Below are positions 52,661 through 61,880 of a stretch of DNA of 64,000 nt, piece by piece; the stretch's first letter is position 1; the number at the start of each line of letters is the position of its first letter. Position numbers and translations under genes: made by a program. This DNA comes from Sphingobium sp. YR768 (GTDB lineage: Bacteria > Pseudomonadota > Alphaproteobacteria > Sphingomonadales > Sphingomonadaceae), in assembly GCF_900111125.1 (NCBI RefSeq), contig NZ_FOGE01000001.1, positions 186,001-250,000 on the forward strand. Reading direction: 5' to 3'. The notes below the pieces were generated by a model, which was not told where the DNA came from, made no database searches, and was given only the letters and a program-made list of their open reading frames with translations.

Positions 52661-52744
52661 GTGTTCCTGCGAAGGCAGGAACCCAGGCCCGCGCTTGCGA
52701 TAATCCCCGCGTTCCGAACTGGGCTCCTGCTTTCGCAGGAGCAC
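52661..52744. repeat. Inverted-repeat element, family B copy 2
   Basis: GTGTTCCTGCGAAGGCAGGA followed by ACCCAG (52661-52686) is the near reverse complement of 52719-52744 (3 differences in 26). It lies between the FadR-type regulator and the convergent racemase gene, much as copy 1 lies between two genes at 4.5 kb. Confidence 0.8.
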
Positions 52745-52753
52745 GTTCCGGCA

Positions 52754-53443
52754 TCAGCCCAAGATAAAGTCCACGCCTGCCTTCGCATGTATGCCGGTGC
52801 AGTCGTGGATCGGCAGCACATTGGCCTTCACATCGACGATCATCTCCAGTTCGGTGCAGGCCAGCACCACGGCCTGCACATCTTCCTTGGCGATGTCGGT
52901 CAGTTCCGATTTCATATAGCGTTCGGATTCCTTGCTGACCTTGCCCAGGGTCAGTTCGTCATAGACGATGCGGTCGATCCGGTCGGCCAGTTCCATGTCG
53001 GCGGGCAACAGCGATACGCCATGGGCGACCAGACGCTGGCGGTAGAATTTTTCGGTCATGACATTGCGGGTGCCGATCAGCGCGGCCTTCTCGATCCCGT
53101 CGGCCTGCATCCTGTCACCCACCACTTCGGCGATGTGGATGATGGGAATGCCGACCTCTGCCTGCACCTGATCATAGACGCGATGCATGGAATTGGCGCA
53201 GATCAGGATGCTGCCGGCCCCGCCCTGCTCCAGCCGGCGAGCGGAAGCGATGAGTTGCCCGGCGGCGCAATCCCAATCCTGCTGCGTGGCGCAGCGGGCG
53301 ACTTCGGCGAAATCCAGGCTGTCGATCAGCAGGGGGGCGCTATGCTGGCCGCCCAGCGCGCGATGCACCGCCTTGTTGATGATCTCATAATAGCGGGCGG
53401 TGGACGTCCAACTGAGACCACCGATAAGGCCGAGTTTGCGCAT
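52754..53443 (-). CDS. Aspartate/glutamate racemase family protein
   Basis: 229 residues. MRKLGLIGGLSWTSTARYYE, catalytic Cys in ILICANSMHRVYDQVQ and second Cys in AVVLACTELEMIV, with IPIIHIAEVVGDRM and AALIGTRNVMTEKFYRQRL. Both active-site cysteines are present, so it is probably an active amino-acid racemase (aspartate type). It lies after the sugar cluster on the other strand. GGAGAAG precedes the ATG. Confidence 0.9.
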   Translation of the reverse strand: MRKLGLIGGLSWTSTARYYEIINKAVHRALGGQHSAPLLIDSLDFAEVARCATQQDWDCAAGQLIASARRLEQGGAGSILICANSMHRVYDQVQAEVGIPIIHIAEVVGDRMQADGIEKAALIGTRNVMTEKFYRQRLVAHGVSLLPADMELADRIDRIVYDELTLGKVSKESERYMKSELTDIAKEDVQAVVLACTELEMIVDVKANVLPIHDCTGIHAKAGVDFILG

Positions 53444-53490
53444 TGCTTCTCCAGGGGGCGCGGCCGGAACTGGCCGCTATCGCCCAAGGG

Positions 53491-54156
53491 TTAGGGCAGG
53501 CCCGGCGCGCGGGGCAAGCCCCCAGATGCCGCCGGTCCCATCTTCCTCACGCGCCAGCCCAGCGTCAGGCTGCCCGAGGCGGCGAGCGCACCGCCCATCA
53601 CCATGGCGCTGTTGCCGATCGCAAGGCCCAGCATCGCCCCGGCCCCACCCGCGCCGGCGATGAGCCATAGCCGCACCAGCCCGTCGCCGATCCGCCCCGT
53701 CCAGCCCGCCAGCAAGGCCGCGAAGAGCTGGACCGCGCCGATCAGGCCGCCGATGATCGCACAGATCGCGGCAGCCCCCTCAAGATCGAATGGCCCGCGA
53801 TTGCGCAGGATCGCCGCCGCCAGCGCCATCGCCGCCGCGCCCAGCAGGCCCAGACCAAGGCCGATCAGGATCGGCAAGACCGCCTGCGCGGCGCGACGGA
53901 CCAGCAGCAAGCCGATGCCACCGCCGATGATGACCGCACCGACCATCTCCGGCAGGTTGACGACATCATGGCTGTAGACGGCGGCGGCGCAGGCCAGCAC
54001 CAGACCAGCCAGCGCCAGCCGATTGCCGCGCCGCTGCGGGCTACGCATGGCGATAAGGAAGAGCAGGCCCGCCAGCAGATAGACGCCTGCCACGAAGGGC
54101 GACGGATCGACGCCATCGATCCGGATGCCCAGCAGAGCGGCGACCGGCCCGGTCAT
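53491..54156 (-). CDS. Reduced PntB-like membrane protein (no NADP-binding domain)
   Basis: 221 residues against about 460 for PntB. The start (FVAGVYLLAGLLFLIAMRSP, then RRGNRLALAGLVLACAAAV and MVGAVIIGGGIGLLLVRRAA) follows PntB helices closely. So does the end (GAMLGLAIGNSAMVMGGALA, then SGSLTLGW). Domain III with its NADP site is missing, helices are fewer, the usual membrane His (HSFVGLAA) reads GLGLLGAA, and the later Asn site is absent. It overlaps the PntAB-like gene by ATGA. Proton-coupled hydride transfer is therefore not expected. Function unknown. Confidence 0.72.
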   Translation of the reverse strand: MTGPVAALLGIRIDGVDPSPFVAGVYLLAGLLFLIAMRSPQRRGNRLALAGLVLACAAAVYSHDVVNLPEMVGAVIIGGGIGLLLVRRAAQAVLPILIGLGLGLLGAAAMALAAAILRNRGPFDLEGAAAICAIIGGLIGAVQLFAALLAGWTGRIGDGLVRLWLIAGAGGAGAMLGLAIGNSAMVMGGALAASGSLTLGWRVRKMGPAASGGLPRAPGLP

Positions 54157-54446
54157 GGCGCGTCATCCTCCGCCTGATCCGGTTGCCACCCCTCGCCCGC
54201 GCCAAAGGCCAAAATGCCCGCGATACTGGCGCAGACCACAGCCAGCAACGCCAGATAGCGCGCGGCCACGCTGCCGGTTTCGGCGGCGGCGATCAGGGCG
54301 CCGACCAGAAGCACGGACGCCATTCCCGTACCCAACGTGGGCAGAAAATCGACGACCGCCCGCCGCGCGGCGAAGAAGCCAGCGGCGCAGGCGACAACGA
54401 ACAGAGGCAGCAACGCGAGAGGAGCCGTCATCGGCGCGCTGCCCAT
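54153..54446 (-). CDS. PntAB-like membrane protein (transhydrogenase alpha TM part)
   Basis: 97 residues with about three or four membrane helices: LALLPLFVVACAAGFFAARR, LPTLGTGMASVLLVGALIAA and VAARYLALLAVVCASIAGIL. These match the order of the alpha-subunit membrane domain, where PALHTPLMSVTNAISGIIVV and AARWLGFIAVVLASIN are usual. The neighbour gene is PntB-like and also reduced, and no PntAA (NAD-binding) gene is present. Start 54446 is uncertain; 54431 is possible. Confidence 0.7.
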   Translation of the reverse strand: MGSAPMTAPLALLPLFVVACAAGFFAARRAVVDFLPTLGTGMASVLLVGALIAAAETGSVAARYLALLAVVCASIAGILAFGAGEGWQPDQAEDDAP

Positions 54447-54456
54447 GAAATCCAGA

Positions 54457-54582
54457 TCAGGTGGAAATCAGCAGGACCACCAGCGCAGCCAGAGCGACGC
54501 TGACGATCGTGCCCCATTTCACGAAGCCGACAAAGCTCGCATAGGTCTGATCCGCAGCCTTCATATTCCCGTCCGACGCCAT
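54457..54582 (-). CDS. aa3-type cytochrome c oxidase subunit IV-like small protein
   Basis: 41 residues: a polar head MASDGNMKAADQTYASF, then VGFVKWGTIVSVALAALVVL as a single membrane helix. The Y-x-x-F-x-x-F-x-KW pattern matches the small bacterial aa3 oxidase subunit IV. In many alphaproteobacteria this gene precedes the transhydrogenase operon, as it does here. It may be an ordinary Pnt-linked member of the family rather than a true oxidase subunit. Confidence 0.8.
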   Translation of the reverse strand: MASDGNMKAADQTYASFVGFVKWGTIVSVALAALVVLLIST

Positions 54583-54732
54583 ATCCTGTCCCCTGTTGCG
54601 GTGCTTATCCTGCCTCTCATATCCACTCGGCCCGCCCCCCTCAACCCGCGTGCCAAGAAAATGACAGTCGGTTAAGCCCACCTTTACCCGCGCGCCCTAG
54701 CATCGGTCCCCTGTTGCAGATGAGGGGTTTGA

Positions 54733-56181
54733 ATGACGCGCGACGGCGTACCGATGCTGATGCTGATCGACGACGAGCCGGCCCAGAGGCGGCTGGTGTC
54801 GGTGCTGGCCGCGCGCGCGGGATGGCGCACGATCTTCGCGCCGGATGGCGAAACCGCCATTGCCACGCTCGGCACGCAGGACGGGATGCAACTGGATGCG
54901 ATCGTGCTGGACCAGTGGAGCCCGGACTATGAGCCCTCTGGCCTGATTCGCGAAATTCATGCGCGCCGCCCCGCATTGCCGATCCTGATCCTGACGGCGC
55001 ATAATAATGTCGCCGTCGCCGTGGAAGCGATGCGGGCGGGCGCCACCGATTATCTGTCCAAGCCGATTGCGCCGGAACGGCTGCTTGCCGCGCTCAACGC
55101 CACTTTGGTCGAAGGCGCCAGCGCGGGCGAATTGCGGCCTCTGACCGAAAAGATCACTGCCCCCCTCTCCTTCGAGGATGTCGTCGGTTCCGCGCCCCAG
55201 TTTCGCGCGGCGCTGGCCATCGCGGCAAAGGCGGCGCGCGCCCGTGTGCCCGTGCTGATCGAGGGGGAAAGCGGCGTCGGCAAGGATGTGATCGCCCGCG
55301 CCATCCATGCCGCCTCCCCCCGCCACAAGCAGGCGATGGTCACGGTCAATTGCGGCGCGATCCCCGCCAATCTGGTCGAATCGGAATTGTTCGGCCATGA
55401 ACGCGGCGCCTTTACCGGGGCGTTCGAACGGCATGTCGGCAAATTCGCCAGCGCCGACATGGGCACCATCTTCCTGGACGAAGTCAGCGAAATGCCGCTC
55501 GACGCGCAGGTGAAGCTGCTATGCGTGTTGCAGGATGGCGAAGTGCAGCCGATCGGCGCACGGCGGCCGGCGCATGTCGATGTCCGCGTGATCGCCGCGA
55601 CCAACAAGCGGCTGATCGAGGAGATCGAAGCGGGGCGCTTCCGTGAGGATCTCTATTATCGGCTGAATGTCGTGCAACTGACCGTGCCGCCGCTGCGCGA
55701 GCGGATGGGGGATATTCCCGCGCTCTGCCGCCATCTGCTCACCCGCATCGCGACCCAGCCGGGGCTGCGCGGGCTCGGCCTGACCGATGATGCGCTGGCG
55801 CTGCTGATGCAGCATGGCTGGCCGGGCAATGTCCGCCAGTTGCAGAACGCCCTGTTCCGCGCCGCTGTGCTGTGCGAGGGCGACGCCCTGACCGCGCAGG
55901 ATTTCCCGCAGATTGCGGCCCAAATTCAGGCGCAGGGTTCGCAAACCGTCCACCCGCTGCGCCCCCGTGCTGCCTCCCAACCACATCGCGACGGGGCGGG
56001 CATCACCCTGTTCGAAGGGGACGGCCATGTCCGGCAACTGGCGGAGATCGAGGCGGACGTCATTCGCCTGGCCATCGGCCATTATCGCGGCCGGATGACG
56101 GAGGTCGCCCGGCGGCTGGGGATCGGCCGTTCGACCCTGTATCGCAAGCTGGCCGAACTGGGCATCGACAGCGCAGCTTAA
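54733..56181 (+). CDS. Sigma-54-dependent response regulator (NtrC class)
   Basis: 482 residues. Receiver domain (LMLIDDEPAQRRLVSVLAAR, phospho-site DAIVLDQWSPD, ILTAHNNV, YLSKPIAPERLL), an AAA+ domain with Walker A GESGVGKDVIARAIH, the sigma-54 contact loop GAFTGAFERH, Walker B GTIFLDEVSEMP, sensor region RVIAATNKRL and LRERMGDIPAL, and a Fis-type helix-turn-helix MTEVARRLGIGRSTLYRKL. It activates sigma-54 promoters when phosphorylated. No kinase is next to it, so it is an orphan in this window. Starts at ATG 54733. Confidence 0.95.
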   Translation: MTRDGVPMLMLIDDEPAQRRLVSVLAARAGWRTIFAPDGETAIATLGTQDGMQLDAIVLDQWSPDYEPSGLIREIHARRPALPILILTAHNNVAVAVEAMRAGATDYLSKPIAPERLLAALNATLVEGASAGELRPLTEKITAPLSFEDVVGSAPQFRAALAIAAKAARARVPVLIEGESGVGKDVIARAIHAASPRHKQAMVTVNCGAIPANLVESELFGHERGAFTGAFERHVGKFASADMGTIFLDEVSEMPLDAQVKLLCVLQDGEVQPIGARRPAHVDVRVIAATNKRLIEEIEAGRFREDLYYRLNVVQLTVPPLRERMGDIPALCRHLLTRIATQPGLRGLGLTDDALALLMQHGWPGNVRQLQNALFRAAVLCEGDALTAQDFPQIAAQIQAQGSQTVHPLRPRAASQPHRDGAGITLFEGDGHVRQLAEIEADVIRLAIGHYRGRMTEVARRLGIGRSTLYRKLAELGIDSAA

Positions 56182-56261
56182 CCGGCGTCTGTTGTCGCAC
56201 CGCCGCGCGATGTGATCGTGCGACGTTGAAATCCGGTGGCGGCTATGCTTTTGAATGAGGC

Positions 56262-56888
56262 ATGAGACACGCCCCCCTCGCCTATTGCCTGCCCGTCCTG
56301 CTGCCAGTTCTGCTGATCGGAGCTTGTGGCCGCACCGAACCGGTGGGCGACTTGCCCAGTCAGGAGGAACTGGCGGCCGCCGCCAATGCCGCCGCGGCCA
56401 GCGCGCTGGCCAACCAGCAGGCCGAAGCGCAGGAACAGGCCGAGAATCGCAATTATGTGAATATGGCGCACGGCTTTTCCGTCACGCTGCCCGAAGGCTG
56501 GGTGATGGACAAGGCCGCCAGCAATGCCGAAGGCATCGTCTATCAGGACCCCGGCGCCGGGGCGGACGTGCGGGTTTTCTGGCAGAAGAATGACGGCGAC
56601 CAGACGCTCCAGCAGATTGTCGAGGCGATCAACGACAGCGCCGAAGGGGTGGATGGCGATTTCGTCGGCGAGACGGAATATCGCGGCACCGCCAATGATG
56701 GCGAAGGCAATAATGTGTCGCTGCGCCTGCTCAAGCAGCCCGACGGATCGATCGTCACCGCGACCTTCGTCTATCCCGAAATGCTGAGCGAACAATATCA
56801 GGCCATGGCCGACACGGCGCTGGCCAGCCTGCGCCTGTTCACGCCGAAGGCCGAGGCGGAAGAGGCGGCGCCCAAGCCCGCCAACTGA
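56262..56888 (+). CDS. Predicted lipoprotein of unknown function
   Basis: 208 residues. MRHAPLAYCLPVLLPVLLIG then AC22 is a lipoprotein signal; C22 would be the lipid site. An Ala/Gln/Glu coiled stretch (about 35-62) precedes a compact domain (HGFSVTLPEGWVMDKAASNA, GADVRVFWQKNDGDQTLQQI, VSLRLLKQPDGSIVTATFVY) that resembles PsbP/DUF1795-type folds. It is followed within 5 bases by the GNAT gene. Function unknown. Confidence 0.78.
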   Translation: MRHAPLAYCLPVLLPVLLIGACGRTEPVGDLPSQEELAAAANAAAASALANQQAEAQEQAENRNYVNMAHGFSVTLPEGWVMDKAASNAEGIVYQDPGAGADVRVFWQKNDGDQTLQQIVEAINDSAEGVDGDFVGETEYRGTANDGEGNNVSLRLLKQPDGSIVTATFVYPEMLSEQYQAMADTALASLRLFTPKAEAEEAAPKPAN

Positions 56889-56892
56889 ACCG

Positions 56893-57378
56893 TTGGTCCG
56901 CATCGCCCCCTTCACGCCTGCCGACCAGCCGGCGATCCTGGACCTGATCCTGTCGATCCAGCGCGACGAATATGGCATCGCGATCAGCGCGGCGGACCAG
57001 CCGGACCTGATCGACATTGAGGGCTTCTATCTGCCGGGTGCGGGCGGCTTCTGGGTGGCGCATGAGGACGACCGGCTGGTCGGCACGATCGCGCTCAAGG
57101 ATATTGGCGGGGGTCAGGCCGCGCTGCGCAAGATGTTCGTCGCGGCCAGCCACCGCGGCGCGGCGGCGGGTGTGGCGCAGGGACTGCTCGACACGCTGAT
57201 CGCGGCGGCCGGGGCGCGGGGTCTGTCGCACATTTACCTCGGCACCACGGATCGCTTTCTGGCCGCGCATCGCTTCTATGAAAAGAACGGCTTTGCGCTG
57301 GTGCAGCCCGAAACCCTGCCGTCCGCCTTTCCCAGAATGGCCGTCGACAGCCGCTTTTATGCGCTGACCATCGCCTGA
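56893..57378 (+). CDS. GNAT-family N-acetyltransferase
   Basis: 161 residues from TTG 56893, 4 bases after the lipoprotein stop. The GNAT core is clear: VRIAPFTPADQPAILDLIL, GGFWVAHEDDRLVGTIALKD, then QAALRKMFVAASHRGAAAGV with the acetyl-CoA loop (R-G-A-A-A-G-V), and LAAHRFYEKNGFALVQPE. Substrate unknown. The TTG start is required because the first strand would be lost otherwise. A dispersed 77-bp repeat follows 22 bases after its stop. Confidence 0.88.
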   Translation: MVRIAPFTPADQPAILDLILSIQRDEYGIAISAADQPDLIDIEGFYLPGAGGFWVAHEDDRLVGTIALKDIGGGQAALRKMFVAASHRGAAAGVAQGLLDTLIAAAGARGLSHIYLGTTDRFLAAHRFYEKNGFALVQPETLPSAFPRMAVDSRFYALTIA

Positions 57379-57400
57379 CTGGCGGCAGCGGGGAAGGCCA

Positions 57401-57477
57401 TGAAATAGGAAACGCGCCGCTTAACTTCGCATATGTCCCGCGGATTTTGACATTCCGGAACAAGAGTTGGACATTTT
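57401..57477 (+). repeat. 77-bp dispersed repeat, copy 3
   Basis: Begins TGAAATAGGAAA on the GNAT strand, 22 bases past the stop, then GCTTAACTTCGCATATGTCC and a GACATTCCGGAACAAGAG end. Same length and same orientation to its upstream gene as the copies at 36742-36818 and 38575-38651; more diverged. Confidence 0.78.
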
Positions 57478-57759
57478 ATTTCGCGGAGGGATGTGCTGCG
57501 AATGTTCGGGTGACACCCTAATGGAGGGTGCCGGAATAGGATACAGCGGCCTTGCCGGGGGAGGAAGTGCATAGATCCTAGATAGACGGTGGGCGCTGCC
57601 AACGCGATTCAGACGTCGCAAATTCATACGCTACAGAATTACCAACTCTGACCAAAATTAGACGGTCGGTCGTGGCTGAGACGTGATAAATTAACAGTCA
57701 TCGAATGATCACTACATGCTATGTGGGCTATACAGTTCCTCAGAAATGACAGGACGACG
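57478..57759. other. Intergenic region with AT-rich right half
   Basis: No gene seen. It contains GGTGACACCCTAATGGAGGGTGCC (57512-57533), a small inverted repeat, and turns AT-rich from about 57620 toward the next gene. No terminator or mobile-element end was identified. Confidence 0.4.
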
Positions 57760-58113
57760 ATGGACTACAATGCACTGAGCGATTATTTAACATCTCTACA
57801 AAACAAACGTTCAGACAATATCACAATTGAATATGATGAGATAAAAGATCTTCAATATAACTTATACGATAGTTATGTTGACGCTATAGAATTTCCGATG
57901 AATCACCTCCGATATGGCGCAAATATAACTCGCGAAGAAGCTCACTCTTATTCCAGAATTCTATGCCGCCTGTTTTCGCCGTCCATGATTGAGCAACATT
58001 TGCCCGCCCACAGACGGGCAGCAGCCTATAGAGCTACATCAGAACTTGCCGCCGCTATGGAACGTGTCGCTGCTGGGAAGCGTGCGAGAAAGCTATTCGG
58101 CATTTTCGGATAA
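57760..58113 (+). CDS. Hypothetical protein with AT-rich 5' part
   Basis: About 117 residues from ATG 57760 (an earlier ATG at 57721 is possible). The N-terminal half is acidic and Tyr/Asn-rich (MDYNALSDYLTSLQNKRSDN, then EYDEIKDLQYNLYDSYVDAI) with AT-rich codons. The C-terminal part (LPAHRRAAAYRATSELAAAM, then VAAGKRARKLFGIFG) is Ala/Arg-rich and in native GC-rich codons. No known domain is recognised. It may be an acquired gene fused to local sequence, or an ordinary orphan. Confidence 0.55.
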   Translation: MDYNALSDYLTSLQNKRSDNITIEYDEIKDLQYNLYDSYVDAIEFPMNHLRYGANITREEAHSYSRILCRLFSPSMIEQHLPAHRRAAAYRATSELAAAMERVAAGKRARKLFGIFG

Positions 58114-58266
58114 TGTCGTTTGGCGGCTTAAGAGCCATCAGAGTGGGACAGTGCGCGACAAGCCCTGTCACTCTGACTAGATGCATGAAAGAGCCAGCCG
58201 GAAGGTTTCCTAAAGCCGCTCGAACCGTCGTTTCCAGCCCCATTATAGGCCAACCCCGCAACCCAA

Positions 58267-59394
58267 TCAAACCGCGCTCAGCCCCGCATCGGCCAGGCCC
58301 CGCCACAGGTGCAGCGCCTGTACGCTTTCGCGGACATCATGCACGCGCACCATCTGGGCGCCCTGTTCCGCCGCGCGGAAGGCCAGGGCGACGGAGCCGC
58401 CCAGACGCTCCGCCGCCGGCGCTTCGTTGGACAGTGCGCCGATCAGGCGCTTGCGGCTGCCCGCGAAGAGCAGCGCGACGCCCAACCCCTGAAAGGTCGC
58501 GAGGCCGTTGACCAGCGCCAGATTGTCGGCCAGCGACTTGCCGAAGCCCAGCCCCGGATCGACCATGATCTTTTCACGCGGGATGCCCGCCGCCTCCGCC
58601 ACCGCAATCCGGGCTTCGAGATGGTCGAATATATCGGCCACGACATCGCCATAGCCGCCCGGATTCGCATGGGGATCGTCACCGGCCGAGGGGGCGTGCA
58701 TCAGGATGACCGGGCAACCGGCCGCCGCCACCACTTCCAGACTGCGGGGATCATGGGCCAGCGCGCTGACATCGTTGATGATTCTGGCCCCTGCGGCCAG
58801 CGCCGCCTCCATCACCGCCGCCTTGCGGGTGTCGACCGACACCGGCAGGCCCGAAGCCGCCAGCCGCTCGATCACGGGGACGATGCGGGCGATCTCATCC
58901 CCTTCCCAGACCTTGGGCGCCTTGGGCCGGGTCGATTCGCCGCCCACGTCGATCAGCGCGGCGCCGCCCGCCGCCATGGCGAAACCGGCGTCGGCCGCCG
59001 CCTGCGGATCGGCCATATGCTTGCCGCCGTCGGAGAAGCTGTCGGGCGTGACGTTCAGGATCGCCATCACCTGAGGCGCGTCGAAGCGGATGGTGCGATC
59101 GCCCAGATGGAGCGGCGGGCGGACGGCGGAGATATGGGCGGCCAGTTGCCGGGCGCGCCGGGCGAGCGGATCGGGCAGCGCGGCGATCGCGTCCTCGAAC
59201 CCGGCGACCGGCACGGTGACGCGCGCGATCCGGCGGGCGCCGTCCAGCGCGGTCAGTTCATAGCCCTGAAACCAGAGCAGCCCGTTGGCCATCCGCGCCG
59301 CCGCGCCATCCGGCAGGCCGATCGGGCTCGGCACGAACCAGACGGGCTTGAGGTAGAGGCGGGCGTGGGGCGGGATGGTGGGCAAGAAGGACAT
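58267..59394 (-). CDS. folP: Dihydropteroate synthase with N-terminal extension
   Basis: 375 residues. The DHPS core is complete: MAILNVTPDSFSDGGKHMAD, ALIDVGGESTRPKAPKVWEG, PVSVDTRKAAVMEAALAAGA, IINDVSAL, VILMHAPSA, IMVDPGLGFGKSLADNLAL and FAGSRKRLIGAL, ending VRVHDVRESVQAL. It joins pterin pyrophosphate and p-aminobenzoate. The first ~105 residues precede the usual start of the barrel and are absent from E. coli FolP (282). It is followed by an inverted repeat and shares strand with ccrM upstream. Confidence 0.94.
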   Translation of the reverse strand: MSFLPTIPPHARLYLKPVWFVPSPIGLPDGAAARMANGLLWFQGYELTALDGARRIARVTVPVAGFEDAIAALPDPLARRARQLAAHISAVRPPLHLGDRTIRFDAPQVMAILNVTPDSFSDGGKHMADPQAAADAGFAMAAGGAALIDVGGESTRPKAPKVWEGDEIARIVPVIERLAASGLPVSVDTRKAAVMEAALAAGARIINDVSALAHDPRSLEVVAAAGCPVILMHAPSAGDDPHANPGGYGDVVADIFDHLEARIAVAEAAGIPREKIMVDPGLGFGKSLADNLALVNGLATFQGLGVALLFAGSRKRLIGALSNEAPAAERLGGSVALAFRAAEQGAQMVRVHDVRESVQALHLWRGLADAGLSAV

Positions 59395-59402
59395 CTTTAT
59401 TC

Positions 59403-59499
59403 CCGTTCGCCCTGAGCGAAGTCGAAGGGCGGTGCTGAGCGAAGCGAAGCCGCTTCCCTTCGGTCGGCGGAAGGCTTCGACTTCGCTCAGCCCGAACGG
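59403..59499. repeat. Inverted-repeat element, family A copy 2
   Basis: CCGTTCGCCCTGAGCGAAGT (59403 onward) and the arm ending CTCAGCCCGAACGG (59499) pair, with an inner hairpin AGCGAAGCGAAGCCGCTT. It occupies the gap between the ccrM stop and folP start. Confidence 0.75.
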
Positions 59500-59517
59500 A
59501 ATTGCAAGTTTGTGCTT

Positions 59518-60934
<1,417 letters not shown>

Positions 60935-61273
60935 ATGAATCAGTCCCTCTCCTCCCCCGACCATCAGTTGGCCACCGACGCCCTGTTCAAGGCCCTGTCC
61001 GACGGCACGCGCCGCGCCCTGCTGGAGGCGCTGGTGCGCGACGGCGAACAGAATGTGCAGACCCTGACCGACGGGTCGGGCGTATCCCAGCCGATGGTGT
61101 CGCGCCATCTGGCCAAGCTGAAGCGTGCCGGCCTTGTGACCGCGCGCCGCACCGGGCGCGAAACCTGGTATGCCGCGCGGGTGAAGGGGCTGGGTCCGGT
61201 GATCCAGTGGATGGCCGTGCATGGCGCGCTATGGTCGCAGCGCTTTACGGCGCTGGAGGGGCTGAGCGGGTAG
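60935..61273 (+). CDS. ArsR-family transcriptional regulator
   Basis: 112 residues. Winged helix: DALFKALSDGTRRALLEALV, VQTLTDGSGVSQPMVSRHLA (recognition helix), KLKRAGLVTARRTGRETWYA. No metal-binding Cys pair is present, so it is not an arsenic or cadmium sensor of the classical kind. It is divergent from ccrM with an unusually GANTC-rich spacer. Target unknown. Followed by a family A repeat. Confidence 0.9.
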   Translation: MNQSLSSPDHQLATDALFKALSDGTRRALLEALVRDGEQNVQTLTDGSGVSQPMVSRHLAKLKRAGLVTARRTGRETWYAARVKGLGPVIQWMAVHGALWSQRFTALEGLSG

Positions 61274-61310
61274 AGGGCGCATCGTAGAGGATCGCGCCTC
61301 AACTATGATC

Positions 61311-61425
61311 CGCTCGCCCTGAGCCTGTCGAAGCCTGTCCTGAGCGCCTGCCTTGGCAGGCAGTCGAAGGGGGCTTTACTTCTTCCGAAGAAAGAGCAGG
61401 GCTTCGACAGGCTCAGCCCGAACGG
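61311..61425. repeat. Inverted-repeat element, family A copy 3
   Basis: CGCTCGCCCTGAGCCTGTCG at the left arm (61311 on) pairs with the right arm ending CAGGCTCAGCCCGAACGG at 61425. The central hairpin GCCTGCCTTGGCAGGC is extra. It lies past the arsR stop. Confidence 0.75.
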
Positions 61426-61495
61426 AGTTTAAGTAATCTCGAACTGACAGGCGATGCCCTGATGTTTGAAAACCATCCCTCCGACGCCCGACGCC

Positions 61496-61828
61496 TCAAT
61501 TGCCGTCGGCGTCGACCTCGAACGTGACCGGCTTGCCGCGGGAGGTGGGTTCCCATCCTGCCTCAAGAGCCGCGCGGATGCCGCGTGTGATGATCGCGTC
61601 GTTGATCTGGAGGCGGCCGGGTTTCAGCCCCTTTACCAGACGTTTGGGCGGAGGAAATTCCAGCAGGGCGCCGCGCTGCATATCCACCTGCATCAGCGCG
61701 ACGACCATGCCCAGCCAGCCGTCAAAATCATTGCGCTGCGGTTCGCGCCGCAGTTCCCATTCATATTGGATGCCATCGACGGTCACGACACCGCAGAGCG
61801 TATTCACATGTTGCATGGCCGCGCCCAT
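61496..61828 (-). CDS. Hypothetical protein (about 110 aa)
   Basis: Beta-rich soluble protein: HVNTLCGVVTVDGIQYEWEL, DGWLGMVVALMQVDMQRGAL, LEFPPPKRLVKGLKPGRLQI and AALEAGWEPTSRGKPVTFEV. I have seen similar small alphaproteobacterial proteins, but have no family name. Start is unsure: GTG 61852, ATG 61828 or ATG 61816. No signal peptide. Confidence 0.65.
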   Translation of the reverse strand: MGAAMQHVNTLCGVVTVDGIQYEWELRREPQRNDFDGWLGMVVALMQVDMQRGALLEFPPPKRLVKGLKPGRLQINDAIITRGIRAALEAGWEPTSRGKPVTFEVDADGN

Positions 61829-61880
61829 ATCATGCTTCTGATCCCGTGCCACCCATGCGCATGCGCTTTGCGGCCTGTGC

